Source of the DNA: Nephrocerus scutellatus
Taxonomy: Eukaryota; Arthropoda; Insecta; Diptera; Pipunculidae
Direction of reading: 5' to 3'
DNA: 64,000 nucleotides
Assembly (NCBI GenBank): GCA_947095585.1
Contig: OX352766.1
Location: 19,458,939-19,522,938 of the forward strand
The translations under genes and the position numbers were made by a program. Positions 12,437 through 25,590 of the stretch are shown one piece after another. The notes beneath the pieces are model-generated. The model did no database searches, was not told the origin of the DNA, and was given only the letters and a program-made list of their open reading frames with translations. Position 1 is the stretch's first letter. Each line of letters starts with the position of its first letter.

Positions 12437-14098
12437 AGAGTCATAATCGAGCGCTCAACACGAGCACACGCAGATCACGCATAATATCGTCTAGCTACCT
12501 GCTAACCGATTAAAAAAAACCCCAAAACCAAAAGCGAGCATTTCGCTACCTGCTACTTTTTTATTTTTTATTATTTCACTAATTATTTTTTAATTTCAAA
12601 AATATTTTTTTTCCAGTTATTAGCAATTTATTTTCAGAAAAGAGTTTCCTTTCGATCAGCTCTATGAAATAGGGAAAAAAGCAAAAACGAAGGAAAAAGT
12701 CAACGAGGTCTTATCCTTCATTAAGCAACAAGTCACCAAAGATGGTGGGGATTTCCTCTTGTCGTTGTACCAAAGGCTAGATGAAGTGAACCAGCTGTGC
12801 GATTCAGCGACTTCAGAGGAGGAAAATATGAGTGCTGTCGAGTAATCGAATACTGAAGCGTCCGAATCCAGCAGCGAAGGAGAGGATAATTCTAGCGACG
12901 AAGATAGTCGCAAGGAACGATCATCTCCCGAAACCATGCCAGTAAAGGCAAAAAGAAGATTGTCTGCCAGTTCCAGACCATCATCACCACCAACTTCATC
13001 TCCGCCTGGAGTAGCCATAATGTCAGGATTGCGCCAAAACCAATTGTTGTGGAGAAAACAACAAAACCAAAAGAGGTGCAACGTAAAACTGTGCAGGCAT
13101 CACAACCAACCGCTCAAGGAAACATAATCACACAGAGTACTGGAGCAGCAACAAAACCATTTGCTATGCCACCAATAGTCTGCTTCAGACTGAACGTCGC
13201 TGAACTCTCAAAGTTCACGAAGAGTGCCAATTTTAGTTGCAGAATTCGCAACATCAATAGCAGCAAATCGGTCGTTACAGCCATGAACAAAGACGGCCAC
13301 CAGCGAATTCGGTCTTTCCTACAGTCGGGAAAGACCAAACGGCTCTAGAACATCAAACCAGGTCCTGATGATTTTAAGAAGCTGAACTCTCTGGTCGGAA
13401 AGCGTATTTCTATTCCAGAGAGTATCACGTTTGCAGATAAAGTAGCATCCAGTCCTGTTGAAAAAGCCGAAGCCTTTGCCTGCCATTTTGAAAGGAGCTT
13501 TACGGACCGACCACCAACGCATCTTCCAGATTTTTTGGAAGAGGTGGAAAGTCTTGTGGAAGACGCCACTTCTGCAAGTAATCCTGTAGTGCGGTTAAGT
13601 GAAGAAAACCCCGCTAACGCACCCGTAGAAGTGGATATGTTTACCTGAACAGCTGTTGTCAGTAATTTAATTATGAGTGGAAACTCAAAAAAATCATCGG
13701 GCATTGACGGGATTTCTAACTTTTTGCTTAAAAAGTTACCGGGTATGGCAATCTTGATGTTAACCATCATTTTCAACAATTGCCTTAAAAATGGTTAGTT
13801 TCCAGACAACTGAAAGGTGGCCAAAGTAATACCCAATATTCGGAGTCGTTGATCCGTAAAAAGATCAATATACGTTTTGTTCGGAAGAAGCCTTATTCCT
13901 TCCTTTTAATTCGGTTTCCGAGAGAAGCACTTTACGATGCACCCTCTGCTGTAACTTCACTGTAATGTCACTCGAGGACTGAACGTTAAAAGCAGTACAG
14001 TAGCCTGTTTGCTAGACATCGAAAAAGCCTTCGATAGTGTATGGATCAACGGGCTACTGTTCAAACTTATTAGATTTGGTTTCCCCAATTATATTGTG
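12437..14098 (+). pseudogene. decayed retrotransposon relic, unit 2
   Basis: Same structure as 4500-6161, including the extra in-frame TAA (GAGTAATCG at about 12840) and the AAGAAGCC form in the ORF2 part. These two features define the unit 1-2 lineage. Confidence 0.88.
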
Positions 14099-15201
14099 AA
14101 ATTACTCTCTTCTGAGACAGCAGTTGGCCTCTGATTGAATGTTAATTGTTGAATAATTTTGTAAAAAATTGTAGCTTTTGTAATATTTCAATAGTTCGAG
14201 AATAACTAATTTTAATAAAATGAATATGAACGACGATAAATGTGAATTCGCTTTGAGAAATCTTGTGCATTAACTGACTTATACTCTTATAATGTTAATT
14301 ACAGCATCATTATGTTAAAAACAATTTCCTTTTTTAACTTTTTAACCATCTGTATACCGTAAACTTAAAGTTTAAATATTTTTATAATTAATATACTTAA
14401 ATAGGAAGAATTAAGCGATAATTCTAATTAATGCGACTTCGTTTTGGGATGGTGTAAATTTTCTTGTGTTTTGAATGAGAGACTTTTGTAATGTTAATTA
14501 TAGCTTCATTTTTATACAATTTGAATCTTTTACAATTGTTTAATCATTCGTAGCTAACCGGTAAAATATTGATGTAAACAGTATATTTAAATCACAAGAA
14601 TAAAAAGATTATAATTCTAAAAATGCGTCTTTGTTTTGTGAAGCTCGGTGTTCATTGACTGAGAGACTGGCATTTTTATAATGTTAAATTTAGCTTCATT
14701 TTTATATAAAAAATTATCTTTTATAATTTTTTCCTTATTTATATATAGTAAACTATCAGTAAAAAGGGATGTATATAGTTAATATATGTATATAATATGA
14801 ATAAAACGATTATAAATCCAAAAGATGGGATTTCGTTTTGTGAAAATCTGTGTTTAAAATGATTTTTTTTAGAAGATTATTACTTAAATATATTAAAGCT
14901 AATATCTGCAATACAAGGAAATATTGTCTAATTTAAATAACAAAAAATAAATTACTGTAATACTTTTTATTATAATTAAAAAAAGGAAAAACAGTTCAAA
15001 CTTTTGTGCACAAAATACCAAATGACACTGAAATGAAAATTTCTTAATATAGTCTTCTCTAGGCGATTCTCAACTTTTCAAGTACGGTATACCATACGCC
15101 ATATTGATATTAAAAAATTTAAAACTTAAATCTTGGCGATCGTGCTGTTTGCTAGTTATTAGATATACGGAAATCGTGTTTTTTTTTTTCAAGAATTAAA
15201 A
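14099..15201. repeat. AT-rich H2B-H1 spacer with ~190-bp degenerate repeats, unit 2
   Basis: Same four-copy repeat as at 6162-7264, with no deletion. Confidence 0.6.
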
Positions 15202-15336
15202 ATGTCTGATACTGTTGTAGCCGCTTCCCCTGTCGCAGTTGCCGTTGGCGCTGAGAAAAAAGTTGTCAAGAAACCGTCAGCGACAGCGGCTCATCCGCCA
15301 ACTCAAGAAATGGTCGATGCATCGATTAAGACTCTT
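15202..15336 (+). pseudogene. His1: histone H1 broken after residue 45, unit 2
   Basis: The first 45 codons are those of the 223-aa H1 (ending ...VDASIKTL). At 15336 the sequence switches to the T-rich 16-bp satellite. The globular domain is cut in its first helix and the basic C-terminal tail and stem-loop are absent, so no linker histone can be made. Because the satellite has no stop codon on this strand, the frame stays open to 16455. The predicted extension is a Phe/Leu/Tyr-rich chain with no histone character. Confidence 0.93.
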
Positions 15337-16675
15337 TTTATTTTGTTATCTTTATATCTTTTTATTTTGTTATCTTTTTATTTTGTTATCCTTTTATTTT
15401 ATTTTGTTTATCTTTTTATTTTGTTATCTTTTTATTTTGTTACCTTTTTATTTTGTTATCCTTTTATTTTGTTTATCTTTTTATTTTGTTATCTTTTTAT
15501 CTTTTTATTTTGTTATCTTTTTATATCTTTTTATTTTGTTATCTTTTTATTTTATTTTGTTATATCTTTTTATTTTGTTATCTTTTTATTTTATTATCTT
15601 TTTATTTTGTTTTCTTTCTTTTTATTTTGTTATCTTTTTATTTTATTGTCTTTTTATTTTGTTATCTTTTTATTTTGTTATCTTTTTATTTTGTTATCTT
15701 TTTATTTTGTTATCCTTTTATTTTGTTTATCTTTTTATTTTGTTATCTTTTTATTTTGTTATCTTTTTATTTTATTATCTTTTTATTTTGTTATCTTTTT
15801 ATTTTGTTATCTTTTTATTTTGTTATCATTTTATTTTGTTATCTTTTTATTTTACCTTTTTATTTTGTTATCTTTTTATTTTGTTATCTTTTTATATCTT
15901 TTTATTTTGTTATCTTTTTATCTTTTTATTTTGTTATCTTTTTATTTTGTTATCCTTTTATTTTGTTTATCTTTTTATTTTCTTATATCTTTTTATTTTG
16001 TTATCTTTATATCTTTTTATTTTGTTATATATCTTTTTATTTTGTTATCTTTTTATCTTTTTATTTTATTATCTTTTTATTTTGTTATCTTTTTATTTTG
16101 TTATCTTTTTATTTTGTTATCTTTTTATATCTTTTTATTTTATTGTCTTTTTATTTTGTTATCTTTTTATTTTGTTATCCTTTTATCTTTTTATTTTGTT
16201 ATCTTTTTATTTTGTTATCCTTTTATTTTGTTTATCTTTTTATCTTTTTATTTTGATATCTTTATATCTTTATATCTTTTTATCTTTTTATTTTATTTTT
16301 ATTTTGTTATCTTTTTATTTTGTTATCCTTTTATTTTGTTATCCTTTTATTTTGTTACCTTATTATTTTGTTTATCTTCTTATCTTTTTATTTTGTTATC
16401 TTCTTATCCATTTATCCAACCATGTGTTGCCCAAAATTTCGTTTGTCTCGGTTAGGATAATTGCAGAAGTTCCGTTCACACAATCCCTAACCTGCCAACC
16501 GAGGTGTTATCCTTTTTGCATTTTGATTGGTTGGGGGATTTTGTGAACACATAGGTCTTCTGTAGGATGGATAACCGTCGATGCGGGTATATGGGTTTCC
16601 TTACTGGAAATGCATTTACTTTCCGCAACACACATCCAGGACCCAACCTCGTACTACGTTCATAAATAAACTCAT
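15334..16675. repeat. 1342-bp direct repeat, left copy
   Basis: Repeats at 22302-23643 (offset 6968). It consists of the 16-bp satellite (to about 16412) plus about 260 bp of unique-looking sequence ending CATAAATAAACTCAT. One difference was seen: T at 16452, C at 23420. The left edge coincides with the break in H1. There are no TG...CA ends, so it is not an obvious LTR. Confidence 0.85.
15337..16412 (+). repeat. 16-bp T-rich satellite array, left
   Basis: Tandem TTTTTATTTTGTTATC with many short variants (TTTTTATC, TTTTATTTTA, CCTTTTATTTTGTTTATC). The T-rich strand lacks stop codons in all frames over long stretches, so overlapping long ORFs here are artefacts of the repeat. Confidence 0.95.
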
Positions 16676-18796
16676 GTTTTATCAAGTAGCTTATACCGGG
16701 TAGGTCAATTATAAGTAGTTAACGTATTTTCCTAATGTCTTCTGTTTCTTGGCCATCCTAGAAACTCTCGTTTTTTTCCTATACAAATATAATTCCGTTC
16801 AGATTCACTTAAACTTTGAACTTTGAACAACCAAACTCACTCATCTGATCTGCGAGGCATGAGCCCTCACCACGTGATCAACCTGTAAGGATAAACTCCA
16901 TACATGTGCCGGTTACCACACAACTTCTGGTACCATTAAAGATGTGAACACAGTCCATATCTTATAAAATCTTAAACTCACCAACCCTCAATGATGTCTG
17001 CATGTTTATACCATTCACATGCATACACCATTGAGGAAAATCTTCGCCGCGCTGTCTCTAGCTTTTTAGGTAAACCTTTTCAAGCTTTTTCCATAGTAGG
17101 TTTCGTCACCACCTCAGTGTGGTTAACAACTTTCTCTCAAATAAAATAAATCACTAACAGTTTTATAGTTTTTCTAAAAACAAACCTTTATTTATCATAT
17201 AATTTCAACCCTAATAGCTGTTTGTATGTCCTATTAATGGATTTATTTCATCAAACATAAAATTTCGAATAAACATTCCTTCGTAGTCTTCATATTAAAT
17301 AACTATACTCTCAACCTCCGATTATTTTCTATCTTCTATTTAACATCTTCTATCTTCTACCTTCTATCATCTATCACACAAACAATGCTTAACTTCGCCA
17401 ATTAAATAAATTCCAATTCAATACTGGAACAATAACTTTGCTCCAATCAGAATGCTTAAACAACGTAGAACCAATCCTATCCAAATTAAACAAATTCTAA
17501 CGTGAATACCAGAACAACAAACTTGCTCTAACCATAATGCAACGACACAAGCAACGATAACCAATTGGAAGCTAACAGTATTCTCCCAATCAAAAATACT
17601 GTAGAAAATAGTCAAGTGATTAACGTAATGGTCCTCCTTTTTTAACATTTCCATGAACTAAATGAATAAAATAATAAAAAACTTTTCCATTATTATTTCT
17701 ATGTATTTACTATTGGTTAACCTTTACCAAAAGTCATAGTTGTCACATGACATGTACACCTGCATCAACCAACACACAATACTATATACACTTTTAACTT
17801 AACCAAACCAACGTATCTATACACCACGCACTACATGCGTTCTACATAGACAAAGAAATATCCGATCGCCAATCACATCTAAATGCTTTAGCTGAACTCA
17901 CATGATGCAATTACGAACACTTAATCGCTATCTATCGACTTTATCACTATACGTAATGTGTCCTGAAATAGTTGCAGCTGTGTCAATACAACATACAGTT
18001 TCTCGGACAATGCATATACTACGTTTTCTGATATTATATTTCTATGTCCTCACATTCGTTAGAAGGCATATCGTTTCTGGTAAAAACATCCGCAATCTTA
18101 AAACAATACAATATTCGCCAAAAGCCATAAATTCCACCAAACATGCATTCTAATTGATTGACAACTTGACAACCCTCCCTATCTTGTGTACACAATCAAG
18201 GAATTTAAAACAAAAAACTAACAACGTTCAGTAGAATTCAAATGAAAAACAAATAACGGGTAAAAAAACATGCATTGACGACCAAATCCAGGCCAAAACA
18301 ATGATCATGTTATCACATATTCTCAAAAAAATCCCGATCTTCCACAAAATGCAAACAACAACACCAAACCATATCCCATATCCAGTACACTTATTCTTGT
18401 TCTCTTGTTTAACATAACAAACATATAAGAACCAACATTCGTTAACTTGCGTTAGACAGCATTATATCAAAACTTCCTTATCGTATCGGATAGATCTTCA
18501 CTTTGCATCATCATACCACTTTCAGCTTCACACATTTTTTATTGATGGCTTTTCTCTTGCCTTCACTGGCCACATTCCTAGTTAAACCCTAACACAGTGA
18601 ACAACCTTATTAGTTCTTCATCCGCAGTTCAATTTCGACCACGCGTATTTTCATTTAATTATCAATTCTTAAATCCATAACATCCACCAAGTAGTGCCAA
18701 AAAATTTTTTCATATATATTTTTCTATATGAAAACAGTGTAATTTAAAGAAAATAGAATATAGAAATCTCAATACTACGTAACTTCAGTCAACCAC

Positions 18797-18842
18797 CTTA
18801 CATGACTTCACACAAAATACCACTTTACATGACTTCACACAA
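18797..18842. repeat. short direct repeat
   Basis: TTACATGACTTCACACAAA occurs twice, about 26 bp apart. Confidence 0.7.
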
Positions 18843-19054
18843 ACGCATTTACAGAACTGAAACGACTGACTAATAAAAATTAAAGTGAAATACAGAACAC
18901 CAATTAAAACACACCACAAGGTAAGCTAACATACTTAGTTATTATATTTTAATATCATAATTATACAAAATACATATTGACTACACCTCTAAACACCCAT
19001 ACAACTTTGGTCACGCACCCACCCACCCCACAAACATCAGGCCGTGAGTACTAA

Positions 19055-19099
19055 GCTCGCTGATGAGACCTCGTGGTTGAGGTCGAAAACGTTTCGAGC
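19055..19099 (+). ncRNA. hammerhead ribozyme motif, type I, minimal stem III
   Basis: All core elements are in order. Stem I 5' strand is GCTCG (19055-19059). CTGATGA is at 19060-19066. Stem II is GACCTC (19067-19072) with loop GTGGTT and GAGGTC (19079-19084), 6 perfect pairs. GAA follows at 19085-19087. Stem III is AAC/GTT (19088-19093), a palindrome with no loop. T at 19094 is the cleavage-site base, and stem I 3' strand CGAGC (19095-19099) gives 5 perfect pairs. Loop II GTGGT can also pair with ACCAC at 19101-19105, a possible tertiary contact. Type I hammerheads with such short stem III occur in Penelope-like elements, animal retrozymes and some satellite DNAs, where they act best as dimers. 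Predicted cut between 19094 and 19095; activity unproven. Confidence 0.75.
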
Positions 19100-19215
19100 G
19101 ACCACCAAAACATGCAACCTTGTTGTAAACAAATCCCCATCGGGATACATATATAAATAAAGGATTTTCATCCCTAAATTTAAATACCTTTATTTAATAC
19201 CACGGCCTTTCTGTC
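19100..19215 (+). repeat. segment downstream of hammerhead, diverged copy at ~20105-20180
   Basis: GACCACCAAAA, then AAATCCC-AT-CGGGATA, ATATAAAT-like and CACGGCC recur in the same order at 20105-20180 (GACCACCAAAA, AAATCCCATACGGGATA, ACATAAAT, CACGGCC). The second copy lacks the CTGATGA/GAAA core. This suggests two diverged repeats about 1 kb apart, one with a preserved ribozyme. Confidence 0.55.
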
Positions 19216-19923
19216 TTTCTTTGCCCTTAATTCTTATTAATTTCTTATTTTTATTATTTTTCATATATTATTTATACCTTGTATCTATACATATCATTTT
19301 ATCAAAAATCTTCATTTACACAATATACACCTATAACAATACTGACCTAATCCCAGCTTCACATCACACTACAAAACGGTTATTTCACACATATACCATA
19401 ATCAAAAAAACATATACTTTAAAACGACTCACATTGAACATATGACTGCGACTTACTCCACCATATTTACTAGAAGCTACTAACTTTAAATGATTAAACG
19501 TCTATTGGATCCCAATTACCGAATTCCATCTCTTTATAGTAAGACTTCCTGGTTCTTGAAAAGCCTATTGGATGAACCTATTAGCAATACATCCACCCCA
19601 TATGATATCTGCATAACATATATCAATATACATTACTTTCAACTATGAATATGCAAGTCAAATAACCAGAATCTATCTTAATTACCACACGCTCAACTCA
19701 TAAACATTGGACAATGTTAAACCACCCATTATAAGTTTTCTAGCTCCAGAACCTACTCACAACGCTTCAACTCTTCATACCAAAAGCTTCATGTACTTTA
19801 TAGAATATGTCGGAAACTCAACTTTCCCTCATGATATTACATATCCTACACAGATATGCACTTTCATCACCTACTCATAAAAAAATTTTTTTAATTAAAA
19901 CCACAAACTCAATGCAAATGTTT

Positions 19924-20027
19924 TGAAACTCTAAATACTTTATATAATATTATTTACCAAAACGAATAAATCCAATCATTGAAACTCTAAATATTATTTA
20001 CCAAAACGAATAAATCTAATCATTGGA
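19924..20027. repeat. tandem duplication, ~50-bp unit
   Basis: GAAACTCTAAATA...TTATTTACCAAAACGAATAAAT(C/C)..AATCATTG occurs twice in direct succession, the first copy with a short extra TATA-rich piece. Confidence 0.75.
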
Positions 20028-20224
20028 CAGTCTTAAATATCCCATACAGCTTTAAAACTTCATCACCTTGTATATAAGTTTTCCGGCTCTTAAAAGCGAC
20101 CACCAAAATTCAACCCACTTGCATTAAATCCCATACGGGATATGTACATAAATCACGGCCACATGGTCTTCCCTTTTAATTTATCTTAGTTAAGTATTTA
20201 AATTCATTATAATTAAACACTATA

Positions 20225-20575
20225 AACATCTTTTAATAAGGTTTCCATTTTCAAAAAACACACATTTACATCATTACCAACTTACACCTACGCATAACAT
20301 TTTGTTAACTTTATAAAAATATCTCTGATCAACTTTATCTCTTTCGTTAGAGTTTTCTAGTTCTTATAAGAACCGATTTTTATTGTTAACTTATTTTCAT
20401 ATATCTTTCAATAAGGTTTTCCTTTTCCAAAAACACACACTCACATCATCACCAACTTGCATCTACACATAACATTATGTTAATTTCACAAAAATACTTC
20501 TGATCAACTTTATCTTTTTCGTTAAAATTTTCCAGTACTTACAAGAACCGTTTTATATTGTTATTTTGTTCTCAC
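20225..20575. repeat. tandem duplication, 175-bp period
   Basis: AATAAGGTTT, CACACA..CACATCAT.ACCAACTT, CATAACATT.TGTTAA, CTGATCAACTTTATC and the hairpin near AAGAACCG all recur 175 bp apart (anchors 20235 and 20410). Confidence 0.75.
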
Positions 20576-21034
20576 ATATACTTGGTAAGGTTTCTCACAA
20601 ATCACAAAGGACCCCGTGCACACGTTAGCATTTATTCATGTTAATTTTTCTGCTTCAGTAATTAATCTCTCATATTTTATTGATCGATTACTCAAAGGAG
20701 TCATATGCCTAAAATAAAATAAGAAAAAATTAGTACTTATTTCTGCATACTCACCCAACCATTGGCACATTAAAAACCTTCCGCTACTACACTTACACCC
20801 AGTCACACCAGTCTTCATTCAAATTTAGATGTTAAAATAAATAAAGAGATTTAGTTATACTTATATGTATATCTTCTCCGTTTATAGTCAAGCTGTCTGT
20901 ATGTAAAATGTTAGAAACTATATTTTTTCTGCAATCTTGTTTCAAACTAACTAATTCAGCGCAAGTGGACAATTTTAATCACGGTTAAACAATGTTAAAA
21001 TTGGTAAATTCTATCTCTTTTTCAATTTTTTCTA

Positions 21035-21230
21035 GTCCTTATAAGAACCGATTCTTATTTTAGCTCTTAAAAGAGCTTGTCTCACCTTTTCATTCTACTT
21101 CAGTCCTAAAAAGAACTTGTTCTTACATTTCATTTTTAGCTCTAATAAGAGCCCATTTATTGTTCTTCCTGGATCAAAAAGAACCAACTTACAATTATTC
21201 GAAGCTTCCTGGTTCTTTATAGAACTTGCC
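21035..21230. repeat. cluster of short 16-nt hairpins
   Basis: At 21035, 21062, 21103 and 21138 there are 16-nt words that form a 6-bp stem and 4-nt loop, e.g. AGCTCTTAAAAGAGCT at 21062-21077. Weaker forms follow near 21170 and 21213. Related hairpins lie at 20359-20374 and 20534-20549. Spacing is about 27-41 bp. Size and form match the histone 3' stem-loop read on the minus strand, but stem and loop bases differ, so the relation is only suggestive. Confidence 0.5.
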
Positions 21231-21984
21231 TTTTACACCACCACTTCTTGCTCATCTCCTGTCCAACATCTGGTTCAGCCATCCCTTATTACTGCATCAC
21301 ATACCTGCATAAATATACAAAGAGATACTTCTAACTTTCACCTATTTGATACATACTCACCCCATCATTTACACATTACTGCAACCTCCAGGATGTTATG
21401 TTTTTATCCATCCTAGTGATCTACTTAATCACACAAATATCTCAAAATCCTAGAAAAAACAAATCTGAATATCACTACCATATTCTTTTTATATTTATAC
21501 TCACTCAAATCACATGCTTTCCATACTGCTTGTCCCTCCATCACTCACCATGGTTCCACAACCGTCCGAGCCGTCCAGACTTCCTTTAACTACAACCATA
21601 CAAATTAAATTCAGATATACATTTTCACCTAAAGATCCAAGTCCTTTAATTGGCACAATTCAACTTACCTTTCACAATTGTTACTCCTCTAACACATCAT
21701 ATATCTGAAATAACAATTTAAACTTTAAAATATACCAAAAATATATCATAATTTTCAAAAATCTATTCACATTACTTACGTTTCCTTTTGTCACATTCAT
21801 TTTCTATTTTGACATCCCCTTCAAACTATAATTTGTCATTTTGTTTTGTATTCATTTTCTAAAGTCTCTCTGTTTCCATGTAACAAAAACAGGAAATAGG
21901 ATGTGTTCATTATCATGAAATCTCTCTGTTTCCATTTAACCTTTTTCACTCCATATTCTAAATCGACGATAATCTTTTCAATTT

Positions 21985-23384
21985 ATTAATTTATTATTGT
22001 GTTATCCTTTCAATTTTTACTGTTTATTATTTCGTTATCTTTTTAATTTGTTATCTTTTTATGTTGTTATCTTTTTATTTTGTTATCTTTTTATTTTGTT
22101 ATCCTTTTATTTTGTTTATCTTTTTATTTTGTTATCTTTTTATTTTGTTATCTTTTTATTTTTGTTATATCTTTTTATTTTTGTTATATCTTTTTATTTT
22201 GTTATCTTTTTATTTTATTATCTTTTTAATTTGTTATCTTTTTATTTTGTTATCTTTTTATTTTGTTATCTTTTTATTTTATTATCTTTTTATTTTGTTA
22301 TCTTTTTATTTTGTTATCTTTATATCTTTTTATTTTGTTATCTTTTTATTTTGTTATCCTTTTATTTTATTTTGTTTATCTTTTTATTTTGTTATCTTTT
22401 TATTTTGTTACCTTTTTATTTTGTTATCCTTTTATTTTGTTTATCTTTTTATTTTGTTATCTTTTTATCTTTTTATTTTGTTATCTTTTTATATCTTTTT
22501 ATTTTGTTATCTTTTTATTTTATTTTGTTATATCTTTTTATTTTGTTATCTTTTTATTTTATTATCTTTTTATTTTGTTTTCTTTCTTTTTATTTTGTTA
22601 TCTTTTTATTTTATTGTCTTTTTATTTTGTTATCTTTTTATTTTGTTATCTTTTTATTTTGTTATCTTTTTATTTTGTTATCCTTTTATTTTGTTTATCT
22701 TTTTATTTTGTTATCTTTTTATTTTGTTATCTTTTTATTTTATTATCTTTTTATTTTGTTATCTTTTTATTTTGTTATCTTTTTATTTTGTTATCATTTT
22801 ATTTTGTTATCTTTTTATTTTACCTTTTTATTTTGTTATCTTTTTATTTTGTTATCTTTTTATATCTTTTTATTTTGTTATCTTTTTATCTTTTTATTTT
22901 GTTATCTTTTTATTTTGTTATCCTTTTATTTTGTTTATCTTTTTATTTTCTTATATCTTTTTATTTTGTTATCTTTATATCTTTTTATTTTGTTATATAT
23001 CTTTTTATTTTGTTATCTTTTTATCTTTTTATTTTATTATCTTTTTATTTTGTTATCTTTTTATTTTGTTATCTTTTTATTTTGTTATCTTTTTATATCT
23101 TTTTATTTTATTGTCTTTTTATTTTGTTATCTTTTTATTTTGTTATCCTTTTATCTTTTTATTTTGTTATCTTTTTATTTTGTTATCCTTTTATTTTGTT
23201 TATCTTTTTATCTTTTTATTTTGATATCTTTATATCTTTATATCTTTTTATCTTTTTATTTTATTTTTATTTTGTTATCTTTTTATTTTGTTATCCTTTT
23301 ATTTTGTTATCCTTTTATTTTGTTACCTTATTATTTTGTTTATCTTCTTATCTTTTTATTTTGTTATCTTCTTATCCATTTATC
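21985..23384 (+). repeat. 16-bp T-rich satellite array, right
   Basis: Same TTTTTATTTTGTTATC unit. It extends about 310 bp further to the left than the left array does. From 22302 it follows the left array variant by variant. Confidence 0.95.
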
Positions 23385-23643
23385 CAACCATGTGTTGCCC
23401 AAAATTTCGTTTGTCTCGGCTAGGATAATTGCAGAAGTTCCGTTCACACAATCCCTAACCTGCCAACCGAGGTGTTATCCTTTTTGCATTTTGATTGGTT
23501 GGGGGATTTTGTGAACACATAGGTCTTCTGTAGGATGGATAACCGTCGATGCGGGTATATGGGTTTCCTTACTGGAAATGCATTTACTTTCCGCAACACA
23601 CATCCAGGACCCAACCTCGTACTACGTTCATAAATAAACTCAT
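22302..23643. repeat. 1342-bp direct repeat, right copy
   Basis: Partner of 15334-16675. Its right edge (ACTCAT) is joined to histone H3-H4 promoter sequence at 23644, three bases before the retrotransposon target TGAGTCTGCCAC (23647-23658). The H3 gene expected to the left is missing. Confidence 0.85.
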
Positions 23644-24201
<558 letters not shown>

Positions 24202-24243
24202 ATTCTATTCAATCATTTGCGTTCTATCAGTAAAATATCAATC

Positions 24244-24259
24244 GGTCCTTTTCAGGACC
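24244..24259 (+). terminator. histone 3' stem-loop of H4, unit 3
   Basis: GGTCCTTTTCAGGACC. Confidence 0.93.
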
Positions 24260-24841
24260 ACAAAATAAATTCATAAAGAAGATACTTTTTAGGTTTCAAT
24301 AGTTTTTTAAAAATGTCCGTATAGAATTATTATTTATTATAATTGAAATTTTTACTTTGGCTTTTTGCAACACTTGAGAATAATTTAAAAAATTCATAAT
24401 GAAATGCGGACGTTCTCTGTCTGCCATATTGCTGTTCTCCTCTTTCAATGTGTCGTCGCCCAATCAAAATTTAAGTATTCCTTTGTTATTAATTAAAACT
24501 CGTGTTGCTAAGCTACGCAATTTCTATAATCAAGCAATTAAATTAAATTTAATAATAATATCGTATATTATCATGGTTGTGAAACAGTTTTCGCTGTAAA
24601 ATGCTAAGTTGCTGTGTGCTGACCACAAAACTAATATTATAATCTAATCACCACACCAAACTCAATATTTCAACCAATTGCACAAAAATAATATCGTATA
24701 CACTAGTGTTGTGAAAAGTAAATTAGTAGTTGAATTGTAATGATAATTTCTTTAAATTAGTAACCTTTATTTCTTTTATGTTTTGTAATTCTATTCTTTT
24801 TGATATTAATAAAAGTTATCCCTTCTCATAAGAAAATTTGT
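24260..24841. other. H4-H2A spacer, unit 3
   Basis: Same sequence class as 1853-2434. Nothing more seen. Confidence 0.7.
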
Positions 24842-24857
24842 CGTCCTGAAAAGGACG
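24842..24857 (-). terminator. histone 3' stem-loop of H2A, unit 3
   Basis: CGTCCTTTTCAGGACG on the minus strand. Confidence 0.92.
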
Positions 24858-24901
24858 GTTTTTTTTAGTAATTTGTTCGTTTCTCTTTTGCGCACAGAAA
24901 T

Positions 24902-25590
<689 letters not shown>

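Larger units (their letters stand above)
16676..21984. other. non-histone AT-rich interruption, no gene recognised
   Basis: About 5.3 kb between the two satellite blocks. No ORF looks like a protein gene; the open frames of 60-100 codons have no recognisable domain. It contains a hammerhead motif (19055-19099), a related but core-less segment at about 20085-20180, short tandem duplications at 18797-18842, 19924-20027 and 20225-20575, and a hairpin cluster at 21035-21230. The stretches 16676-18790 and 21231-21984 show nothing I can name. Confidence 0.6.

Noticed and set aside
16447..16505. CTCGGTT / AACCGAG inverted pair as transposon termini or a terminator
   Set aside because: Only 7 bp, broken by the T/C difference in the right copy, with no matching element.
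15453..16546. Long overlapping ORFs of 267-435 codons in all three plus frames (also 21997-23514)
   Set aside because: They are products of the stop-free 16-bp T-rich satellite. The predicted proteins are only FLFCYLFILLSFY-type repeats, not membrane proteins.
15334..23643. LTR retrotransposon bounded by the 1342-bp repeats
   Set aside because: No TG...CA ends, no primer-binding site or polypurine tract recognised, and no gag/pol reading frame between them.
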